Part shown: positions 1 to 6,411 of the stretch, piece by piece
Position numbering within the stretch: the stretch's first letter is position 1
Layout of the letters: each line of letters opens with the position of its first letter
DNA from: Stramenopiles sp. TOSAG23-6
Lineage: Eukaryota; Sar
NCBI GenBank assembly: GCA_900128565.1
Contig: LT636073.1
Span: 1-17,830 of the forward strand
Direction of reading: 5' to 3'
Length of the DNA: 17,830 bases
Notes under the pieces: model-generated
The model's input: the letters and a program-made list of their open reading frames with translations, nothing else
The model's database searches: none
Told to the model about the DNA's origin: nothing
Program-made: the position numbers and the translations under genes

Positions 1-54
1 GTACGAAATTTTGTACCTAACGATTTTTTTTTGAAATATTTTTCCAAAATACAT
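1..54 (+). repeat. Introner-like intron, 3' part (cut by window start)
   Basis: The window opens inside the core palindrome GTACGAAATTTTGTAC, followed by CTAAC, T-rich sequence, and the 3' end CCAAAATACAT. It matches the 3' halves of the copies at 215-304 and 4816-4913. The next exon starts with the PAVNQ block of the reductase. No AG is available at a position that fits the protein family. Confidence 0.85.
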
Positions 55-609
55 GCCAGCCGTAAATCAACTAGAGTTACATCCAAGATTTTCGTCTCCT
101 TCACTTCGCCAATTCGCAAAAGAGAATGGTATTGTTCTTACTGGTTACGGTTCAGGAAATAGTGTTCGTATTGAGCGTAATCCAGTAGTACAAACTATTG
201 CAAATCGTTTGGATGTTCGTTTCCATGATAAATTTCAACTTTTTTTTTCGTACGAAATTTTGTACCTAACAAAAAAACTTTTGAAATATTTTTCCAAAAT
301 ACATGTTTCTCCAATTTCGGTTATTTTAAAATGGACTCTGAATGTACGTTTTCAATTTCAACATGTATTTTTTTTTCATAGTAAATTTTGTACCTAACGA
401 TTTTTTATACACCAAAAAAAAATACAATACATAAAGGAGTTTCGGTTATTCCCAGAACAGCGAATCAAATGCATATGACTGAAAATTTAAAAGCAGCTGA
501 CGTGAACTTGACTAAAGATGATATTGCAAATATTGATTCAATGAATGAAGCTTGGCCATATTATTGGTGTCCACTGCCATTAACGCTTGATTCAAAGTCA
601 GATCTTTGA
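55..609 (+). CDS. Aldo/keto reductase, C-terminal part (5' truncated by window edge)
   Basis: NAD(P)H-dependent aldo/keto reductase, a cytosolic TIM-barrel oxidoreductase that reduces carbonyl compounds; the substrate cannot be told. Exons: 55-214, 305-343 and 433-609 (TGA stop). The joined protein shows the family's PAVNQLELHP strand, then ENGIVLTGYG, NPVVQTIANRLDV joined to SPISVILKWTLN, then KGVSVIPRTANQ and a C-terminal helix ENLKAADVNLTKDDIANIDSMNE. In this family the last blocks form the cofactor-binding end of the barrel (xGVSVIPK/R and the N-x2-x-x-x-EN motif). The catalytic Asp, Tyr, Lys and His would lie upstream of the window. All three visible exons are preceded by introner-like introns. 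The first (215-304) is 90 nt and has no in-frame stop, so its retention would add 30 residues. The family call is firm; the 5' boundary at 53-55 is ambiguous because AT is shared by both intron ends. Confidence 0.9.
215..304 (+). repeat. Introner-like intron in aldo/keto reductase (90 nt, frame-neutral)
   Basis: It starts GTTCGTTTCC, has a T-run, the core palindrome at about 249-265, CTAAC at 266-270, and ends AAAATACAT. ATGTT occurs at both ends (213-217 and 303-307), so the cut can lie anywhere in that repeat: GT...AT or AT...AC dinucleotides are possible but not GT...AG. Removing it joins NRLDV to SPISVILKW, as expected for the family. It is a multiple of three without an in-frame stop. 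Confidence 0.88.
344..432 (+). repeat. Introner-like intron in aldo/keto reductase (89 nt)
   Basis: It starts GTACGTTTTC directly after AAT and ends CAATACAT before AAA GGA GTT. Removal joins WTLN to KGVSVIPR, the expected family sequence, and restores the frame. CTAAC lies at 394-398, 34 nt before the end. AT is shared by both boundaries. Confidence 0.88.
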
Positions 610-645
610 ATGTATTTTTTTTTCATACCAAATTTTGTACCGAAT
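610..645 (+). repeat. Introner-like relic or 3'-UTR intron just after the reductase stop
   Basis: ATGTATTTTTTTTTC begins right after the TGA stop and is followed by the degenerate core TACCAAATTTTGTACC. CTAAC is degraded and no clear 3' end is seen nearby. It is either an intron in the 3' untranslated region or a decayed copy. Confidence 0.55.
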
Positions 646-843
646 GCTGCAATTCTAGTTACTGGGTTTAAAAAAAAAAGTAATATTTTAGTTTAAGAGA
701 AAAAGGCGATATACCTAGGTATATGTATAATGTATTGTACATACATTTATTTTTCTACCATTTATATATGAAATTTTAATATTTTCATTGTAAAATTCGT
801 TTGTCAAATTTCTTCAAGATTATTCCGAGAGTTTATTGAATCT
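646..843. other. Convergent intergenic region, no gene seen
   Basis: AT-rich sequence between two convergent genes. It holds a perfect 16-bp palindrome ATATACCTAGGTATAT at 709-724 and, at 730-746, a short ATGTA...TACAT inverted repeat resembling the joined ends of the introner family. No open frame of interest is seen. Confidence 0.6.
832..837 (-). promoter_or_regulatory. Possible polyadenylation signal AATAAA
   Basis: On the minus strand AATAAA lies about 10 nt after the TAG stop of the zinc-finger gene. The motif is common by chance in AT-rich DNA, so this is weak. Confidence 0.25.
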
Positions 844-860
844 GTACTAAATTTCGTACC
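844..860 (-). repeat. Introner core relic forming the gene's stop codon
   Basis: The minus-strand sequence GGTACGAAATTTAGTAC matches the introner core except for one T-to-A change. Read in the frame of the last exon it encodes the final W-Y-E-I residues, and the changed base creates the TAG stop. This suggests a decayed element now serving as coding end. Confidence 0.55.
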
Positions 861-3391
861 AATTTACAAATTTCTGACGTATTACTTTTCTCGAGAAATC
901 CTGGACAGAATCTTTTATAGCAAGCCATAAGACAGAACATTTCTCCTCTTTATTATTTTGTATGAGAGTTTTAGTGGTGTCACACTTGGCGGAACAAAAC
1001 TGTAAAGATAATCCACCACATATATCTACAAATTTATTAAATTTTCGTGTATTTACCCCAGCACTATTTTTCCAAATTGATGTTCTTAGTGAACTCTCTA
1101 AATCTTTTGATGTTTCTATATCGTTTGGATCTCTTGATGATTCATTTTTACTCTTTGAAAGATATTGCAAAAGTTTTTTTCTTCCTATTTTTTCAATGAT
1201 GTACTCAATGATCCAAGGACAACAGTGAAAGTCAATACCCGCAGCCTGAATATCGTGTATTGTGAAAAAATATTTTTTTTTTTTTGAATTTAAAAAAATG
1301 AATACGTACAAAATTTTCACAGTAAAAAAAAATGAAATTCAATTTTGAAAACGTATGCATTTTCGTAATCGTTTGTGTCTAATCGCCTCAAATGAGAGAT
1401 TCATTTGAGGAATATCACTATTTGAAAATAACGTGTTGATTATAATTTTCTCAAACGTTTGGAAATGGCTACTTTTATCACTTGTCGTCGTATTGAACAT
1501 CAATTGATGAAATCTATTTTTCCATGTATATTAGGAAAATATTTCAAAAAAAAAAATGAAAACTTGTTAGGTACAAAATTTCATACAAACAAAAATGAAA
1601 TTGAAGCTCCAACGTACATAGTAAAGCATTTTTTCGTAACAAATCCACATCAAATTCTGTGCCACCAAAACTGGCTCTCAAAAGCAAAGCTCGAATAATT
1701 GAAACTCCCGAAGAGTGCATTGGTTGTTTTTCGTGGTTTGTATTGTGAATAAATATTTGTTTTAGTTTAAAAAAAATCGTTAGATGTAAACTTTTTTTAC
1801 AAAAAAAATAACAATTCATAATGAAAACAAACAAAACGAAACAAAAACAATTGTTTAGATACAAAAAATCTTATGAAAAAAATATAAATTTGAAATTCAT
1901 GATGAAAACGTATGGGTAACTCGATATTGACCTGTAGAGTTTATTTTATGATTTTTATCATTTTTCAAAGAAATATTTATAAAATTATGTGAAATTTCCT
2001 GGTACTGACACGATGATATAGCATACACATATAAAAGAACAGTATGTAGGAAGAAAAAATATTTAAAATTCAAATATTTTGTTAGGTCAAATTTTGGCAC
2101 AAAAAAATAAAATATTTAAAATTCAAGTTTGACAACTTTCATCATACAGTTCAATTCCAGGACAAAAATCTTTACTCATAGCAGCCATTAACCATGATAT
2201 TTGTGGTAGTATTGGGTGTATTGAAATTGTATCCTCCACGCCTATGTATTTTGGAGAAATATTCCAAAAAAAAAAAAATGTTAGGTACAAAATTTCGTAC
2301 GAAAAAAAATTGAAAAAAAAAATTTAAACATACATGACAATCAAACGACGCAAAAGCTCCAAAAATGGATTTGTTTGAATATTTATGGAATTTTTATCTG
2401 TTTGAATGTTTATTGAACTTTTGTCATTTTTCTTCTGTCGTTTTCGTTCTTTTGATATTTCCTTATTCATCTTATATCGACGCATCAATTCAGACGCACA
2501 AGCTACAGCTTTATAAGATTCCCTCCGCCTGACAGTTTTTTGTATTATGCTTTTCAACATTGATATCGTAAGTCCACAGGTTGCACCTGTTGTTGTCATG
2601 GAAATAGGCTGCAAACTTTCCAAGTTCGTTGACAACACCATGAGAACCGACCCTTTTACTGATTTATCTATATTTTTGGCAGGAGAAAACATCCACTCTG
2701 AAGGATCAAAATGTTTATCCTTTATCTCAAAACTTGTAGTCCATCCTCCATTATGTTGAATCTTTGCTCGGGCGTTTGTTTTAGCCGCCTTACGCGAGTT
2801 AAAGTCTTCCCAATGGCACGTAAAATGTGTTCCATTAGTATGAATGATATTTGGATTGTATTCTAGGTGAAAATGCATCCCTCGTCCCTCAGCAGAACGC
2901 ATTAATTGATCAAAAGCATTTCCACCCATATTTCGTATAGGTTGCTTCGGATCATCAATCGGTAAAGGTCTCTTTTTATTTGATTGCATCATTCGTGAAA
3001 AGATATTTTCATTCGTGCGTTTCCCTTGAGCGACTTTCTTTGTATCACACATTTCGCATCGGGGCATACTCGAGTAATTTAGAAAAGTGCACAAAGGACA
3101 AGGCCATTGTGACATCGATTTTTGGATTGATTCGCAGCTGGAGCTAGTACAGAGTTCAAAGAAACACTGGGTGGTTGGCTGACGTATAAGGTCTAAGGTG
3201 TTTCGAATTGATATCAATATCAGTTTGACCAGTTTGACCGATGAAATCGCAATGAAATCGAAATCGGCGTTTTTCCAAAAGTCACCAATAACCCCTAACC
3301 CTAGCCAATTTTTTTTTGAATCGGTCAAAAATCCTTCGATATCAGATCGATCGACCTCATCTTCTGTCTTCTTCGATTCTATGGGCTCCTC
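847..3391 (-). CDS. NZF/RanBP2-type zinc-finger protein with unrecognised C-terminal region, six exons
   Basis: Exons on the minus strand: about 3391 (or ATG at 3115) to 2334, 2243-2146, 2045-1912, 1738-1618, 1523-1357 and 1254-847 (TAG stop). From the ATG at 3115 the joined protein has 569 residues. Directly after that Met is a zinc finger of the form W-x-C-x2-C-x3-N-x6-C-x2-C with Thr-Phe after the second Cys, the signature of NZF fingers that bind ubiquitin. The next region contains a stretch (EDFNSRKAAKTNARAKI) faintly like the end of a double-stranded-RNA-binding domain; this is weak. The C-terminal half has an ordered, conserved look: FLELLRRLIV-IGVEDTISIHP, SIIRALLLRASFGG, ALLW-KNRFHQL and IDFHCCPWIIEYI. 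I recognise no named family. The start is unsettled: the frame is open to 3391 without an ATG, and an in-frame ATG at 3433 is separated from it by a TAG at 3394-3392. It diverges from the PP2A gene. Confidence 0.72.
1255..1356 (-). repeat. Introner-like intron, zinc-finger gene (102 nt)
   Basis: It starts ATACGTTTTC after RLRKC and ends CACAATACAC before DIQAAGIDFHCC. The core is present as AAAATTTTGTACGT; the CTAAC is degraded. The two flanking frames are both long and open, and an AT...AC boundary keeps the frame. No AG fits. Confidence 0.75.
1386..1410. other. Perfect 10-bp hairpin inside a coding exon
   Basis: CCTCAAATGA and TCATTTGAGG are exact inverted repeats separated by 5 nt. They lie in exon 5 of the zinc-finger gene, encoding PQMNLSFE. 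A role is unknown and it may be chance. Confidence 0.5.
1524..1617 (-). repeat. Introner-like intron, zinc-finger gene (94 nt)
   Basis: It starts GTACGTTGGA after CTAT and ends TAATATACAT before GG AAA AAT. Joining makes a Trp codon across the boundary (ALL-W-KNRF). The core ATGAAATTTTGTACC and CTAAC are intact. AT is shared by both ends. Confidence 0.83.
1739..1911 (-). repeat. Composite introner-like intron: two units head to tail (173 nt)
   Basis: The first unit starts ATACGTTTTCATCATGAATTTC (boundary read at ACG) and has the degenerate core GATTTTTTGTATC plus CTAAAC. A second unit starts near 1838 with GTTTTCATTATG and has TACATCTAAC, ending CACAATACA. It is almost twice the normal length. 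Joining the frames YRVTH and NHEKQPMHSSG needs ends that are not canonical; the exact cut is uncertain by a few bases. Confidence 0.68.
2046..2145 (-). repeat. Introner-like intron, divergent copy, zinc-finger gene (100 nt)
   Basis: The most divergent complete copy: the core has decayed to GTGCCAAAATTTGACC followed by CTAAC, and the 3' end is TTCCTACAT. In the AT...AC reading the 5' boundary is ATGATGAAAG, joining IELY to TVLLYVYAISS. Alternative in-frame cuts a few codons downstream cannot be excluded. Confidence 0.65.
2244..2333 (-). repeat. Introner-like intron, zinc-finger gene (90 nt)
   Basis: It starts GTATGTTTAA, has a perfect core CGTACGAAATTTTGTACC and CTAAC, and ends CCAAAATACAT. 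Removal joins LRRLIV to IGVEDTISIHP in frame. It contains an in-frame stop if retained. Confidence 0.86.
2370..2418 (-). repeat. Imperfect 24-nt tandem duplication in coding sequence
   Basis: The protein reads SSINIQTDKNSINIQTN, two copies of an eight-residue unit ending in INIQT. It lies in a Lys/Asn-rich linker, where such slippage is usually tolerated. Confidence 0.6.
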
Positions 3392-3433
3392 CTATATATC
3401 GCTAAAATAGACTTCGTTCTTACTGAAAGGCAT

Positions 3434-3522
3434 TTATATTGTGGATAATTATCATTTAAGATTATTCGACAATTTATAAATCCGTGCGTTGCTACTGAAG
3501 GGAGACTTTCAAACAAATTTAC
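3434..3522. promoter_or_regulatory. Divergent promoter region between the zinc-finger and PP2A genes
   Basis: Both genes are transcribed outward from here. It contains TTTATAAAT at 3473-3481, about 45 nt before the PP2A ATG and a possible TATA-like element, and a perfect palindrome GATAATTATC at 3444-3453. No established core promoter of this lineage is known to me, so these are candidates only. Confidence 0.35.
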
Positions 3523-6244
3523 ATGAAGCTTGAGCTCTCAGTAGACACTGTAAAAGGTGAACATGACACCCGGTCATCAGTGCTCTCCTATCTTAGCAGC
3601 AAGTCGGCTCGGATAAAATGCGACGAGTTATTTTTAACGTGGTGCTCTGAAAAGAGAACAACTGATCTTATTCTTGGTTTTATAGATACAATTGCCAATG
3701 GAGACACTATAGATGGTAATGAGCTCTCTCCAAGACTATTCTTTCCATCAAAGTCTCCTCATGGTGAAGCCAATGGTTCTCCAACTCTATCCCCACCACC
3801 GCTTTCACCCTCAGCAATACGTACAAATAACCGTAAGCAACTTTCCTCTCAGAATAAAGCTGATCATGATAATAATATCGCTGCTTTATCTATGCTATCT
3901 GTTTCTTCTTCTTCCACAGTTCTTCGAGCAGCGGGATCTACTGATATTGCACCGAAAGTATTATCGCCGACTCGTATTGACCATACTAAAGAAACGAAAG
4001 GAAATGGAATGACAAAAAGTGTTGAAGGACAACACGGTGAAAAGAAAAATGATTCAGTAAATGAGCAAACAATTTTAAGAAAGGCCGAAGAAGCGTTGAG
4101 TGTTGATAGTGATGAAGTTGAGCACAAAGAAAATAACATAATAAACCCTGACGGAACCTCAAAAGAAAATAACATAATAAACCCTGACGGAACCTCAAAA
4201 ACTCTCGTGGAGGTTCAACAACCCCGAAAGAAAATTCGACATGTCTCATCAATGGATGAAATACCGCAGTTCTATCATAAAAAAAAGGATATACCTCCTT
4301 CTTCTAGAGTCGTAACTGCTCATATAGAAGCCATTAAAAATGCCTTTTCATCATTTCCAGAAACTCAGAAAGGAATTTTGTTAGCTGATTTCGTGTGCAT
4401 AGCCAAAACACTCTGGGGTATTCCAACATTTATGTGTCCTCTTTTATTCCGACAGATTATATTACACAAAGACAAAGAAGCAGATATAGAATCATTGGAA
4501 AAAAGGCGAAATCAAGTCACGACAAATTCATCAGATGAACAAGTACGTTTTCATCATGAATTTAATTTTTTTTTCATACGAAATTTTGTACCTAAACAAA
4601 AAAGATTTTTTTTTTGAGTTTTTATTCAATACGTTTTCATCATATTTTTTTTACCTTTTTTTTGTAAAAATCATTTCGTACCTAACAAAAAAAATATTTT
4701 TGAAATATGTTTTCGCAATAAATGGTGCAAATGTAGGGCCCCGTGTGACAGTGACTGATGCAATTCACTTTTATCACCATGGCCTTAAACCATTTTCTCA
4801 TACAGAAAGAAGTATGTTTTATTTTTTTTCAATTTCGAATTTATTTTCGTACGAAATTTTGTACCTAACAAATTCTAGTTTTTTTTTTTTTAAATATTTT
4901 TCCAAAATACAATGTTTCGATTACTGAAAAGACCAGGTGTGGATTTTCTTACTTTTGATGATTTCATGCCTATGCTAGAAGAACTTCTAGCATATCATGT
5001 ATGTTTCCATCATTGATTTTATTTTTTTTGGTAGAAAATTTTGTACCTAACGATTTTTTACTGAATAAAAACAAAATATATATTTTTCACAATACACCCA
5101 GGTCTCGAATTTTTAGAATCAACGCCTGAATTCCAAGAAAAGTATGCGCGTACCGTAATCACTAGGATATACTACGTGTGCAATCGCGCTCAGAATGTTT
5201 GTTTTATCATTGATTTTTTTTTTTTACGATGAAAATTGAAAGATTTCGTATCTAATGATTTTCACATTGTAGAAAATATTTTTTAACTACACATGGTCAT
5301 TTAACTTTGAGTGAACTTGAACGCTCAAATCTTGTTGAAATGATGACTGTTGTTGACGAAGAAGAGGACATTAATAAGGTGGAACAGTTTTTTTCATATG
5401 AACATTTTTATGTTGTTTATTGTAAGTTTTGGGAACTTGATACTGATCATGATTTTTTATTGACACCAGCTGATCTTCTTAGATATGGAAATCATTGTTT
5501 AACAAGAGGAATTGTCGATCGTATTTTTGAGAAAGCAATTCGGCCCTTGAATCCAGGTCCCCCTGATAAAATGACGTATGAAAATTTCTGTTATTTTTTT
5601 CTTTCTGAGATAGACAAGTCAAATCCAATATCTATACGATATTGGTTTCCATTAGTTAATGTAAATTGTGATGGTGTGTTCGTTTTCGTCATTCATTTCA
5701 AATTTATTTATTTTTAATACAAAATTTTGTACCTAACGATTTTTGTAAACCCAAAAAAACATTTTTTTCATAATACATAATTAGGCATCGAGAAATGAGA
5801 GAAATGTATGCTGAGCAGCTTCAAAGAATGGAATCATTAGGGCATGAAGTTGTGCCATTTGAGGATGTTATGTGTCAAATGTGTGATTTACTACAACCTG
5901 CAATTCCAGGAGAATTTCGTGTTCGTGATTTTGTACATTGGGATAAGATTGAAAATTCAGGTGTATTTTTTGACATGTTATTTAATCTAAGTGAATTTCT
6001 TGCGTATGAGCAAAGAGATGTTTTTGCACAAAGACAAATGAAACAAAATGAACCAAATACAACACCATGGGAAAGGTATGCTAGAGACGAATATGCGAGA
6101 TTAGCGATGGAAGAAGAGATGCGTGAGATGGGTGTTTCTGATGAAGACAATGAATTCAATGAATTTGAGCATACCGATGAACTTGATAACTGGGGGACTG
6201 GTAGTCGTATCATGTATGATGGTGAAATGGAAGATGAAAAGTAA
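3523..6244 (+). CDS. PP2A regulatory subunit B'' (PR72/PPP2R3-like), six exons
   Basis: Regulatory B'' subunit that, in this family, binds the PP2A scaffold/catalytic dimer and sets its substrate choice, with calcium sensed through EF hands. Exons: 3523-4542, 4721-4815, 4914-4998, 5098-5196, 5295-5677 and 5779-6244 (TAA); 715 residues. Residues 1-230 are a Ser/Pro/Asn-rich variable region with a duplicated 12-residue unit. Family blocks follow: IPQFYHKKK (about 246-254), [58 protein letters not shown] and [20 protein letters not shown]. The first EF loop is [12 protein letters not shown]. The second, NVNCDGVIRHRE, is completed only when the intron at 5678-5778 is removed; its first and third positions are Asn instead of Asp. 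[12 protein letters not shown] and [17 protein letters not shown] close the domain, and the tail is acidic. The start is the first ATG of the open frame. All five introns fall in the conserved 3' half. Identification is firm; the joint at 4542/4721 is the least certain. Confidence 0.92.
4126..4197 (+). repeat. Perfect 36-bp tandem duplication in the PP2A B'' gene
   Basis: Two identical adjacent 36-bp copies (4126-4161 and 4162-4197), each encoding [12 protein letters not shown]. It lies in the disordered N-terminal region. Identity at every base, including silent sites, implies a recent duplication or an assembly artefact. Confidence 0.95.
4543..4720 (+). repeat. Composite introner-like intron: two units head to tail (178 nt)
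   Basis: Unit 1 (about 4543-4632) starts GTACGTTTTCATCATG, has the core CATACGAAATTTTGTACC and CTAAAC, and ends TATTCAATAC. Unit 2 (about 4629-4720) starts ATACGTTTTCATCAT, has TTTCGTACC and CTAAC, and ends CGCAATA. The two 5' ends share ACGTTTTCATCAT. Removing both joins NSSDEQ to [11 protein letters not shown] in the same frame. It is twice the length of the single copies. Confidence 0.75.
4816..4913 (+). repeat. Introner-like intron, PP2A gene (98 nt)
   Basis: It starts GTTTTATTTTTTTTC, has a perfect core CGTACGAAATTTTGTACC and CTAAC at 4865-4869, and ends CCAAAATACAAT. ATGTTT occurs at both boundaries (4814-4819 and 4912-4917), the longest direct repeat seen in the set. Removal joins FSHTERSM to [12 protein letters not shown]. 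Confidence 0.88.
4999..5097 (+). repeat. Introner-like intron, PP2A gene (99 nt)
   Basis: It starts GTATGTTTCC after the His codon CAT and ends CACAATACAC before CCA GGT. Joining gives AYH-PGLEF, matching the B'' family. A CAG lies four bases further on but would break the frame. Core GTAGAAAATTTTGTACC and CTAAC at 5047-5051. Confidence 0.87.
5197..5294 (+). repeat. Introner-like intron, diverged core, PP2A gene (98 nt)
   Basis: It starts GTTTGTTTTATC and ends AACTACACAT; the core is degraded to GAAAGATTTCGTATC and the branch-like motif to CTAAT. Joining NRAQN to GHLTLSEL restores a family block. AT is shared by both ends. Confidence 0.82.
5678..5778 (+). repeat. Introner-like intron inside an EF-hand loop, PP2A gene (101 nt)
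   Basis: It starts GTTCGTTTTCGTC, has the perfect 14-bp palindrome TACAAAATTTTGTA, CTAAC at 5734-5738, and ends ATAATACAT. Cutting here restores a 12-residue EF loop with Glu at position 12. The nearby canonical-looking ATTAG (ending 5784) would delete two loop residues. Confidence 0.88.
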
Positions 6245-6411
6245 AAACAATGTAGACAAAAGATCTATACAAAGTGTATAAATTTAAATATATCACATGA
6301 GATATAAAAAATATTCTTCGATTTCGCATTTGTTTATAATTAATTTCTATTTTGTAATAGGTAAATTGAAAACAACACTAGTTGTAAAAAGAGTTATATT
6401 TTTTAATACAA
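6245..6411. other. Short convergent intergenic region
   Basis: AT-rich spacer between two convergent stop codons. No introner copy, no AATAAA and no open frame is seen. Confidence 0.6.

Noticed and set aside
53-397. Continuous reading through 53-397 as one exon of the reductase
   Set aside because: Residues encoded by 215-304 and beyond 343 come from introner sequence and interrupt family blocks that join cleanly when removed.
3288-3304. Telomere-like CCCTAACCCTA
   Set aside because: Only about two units, inside an open reading frame (WLGLGVIG on the minus strand); too short for an interstitial telomere.
3392-3394. TAG as a sense codon (altered genetic code)
   Set aside because: The giant frame has over 3,800 codons with no in-frame TAG, TAA or TGA, so TAG is not used as a sense codon.
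3198-3410. Plus-strand 70-codon frame upstream of the PP2A gene as an extra exon
   Set aside because: It lies opposite the zinc-finger gene's open frame, has no family similarity, and ends in a stop before the PP2A ATG.
5098-5102. Canonical CAG splice site for the intron at 4999
   Set aside because: From the GT at 4999 it breaks the frame and removes the conserved Pro of HPGLEF.
1-5778. CRISPR-like array of short repeats
   Set aside because: The repeats interrupt conserved eukaryotic coding sequence at irregular spacing and follow gene orientation; there are no spacers and no cas genes.
5779-5784. Canonical AG splice site (ATTAG) for the last PP2A intron
   Set aside because: It would delete two residues from the EF loop and shift Glu from position 12, whereas ending at AATACAT gives a complete loop.
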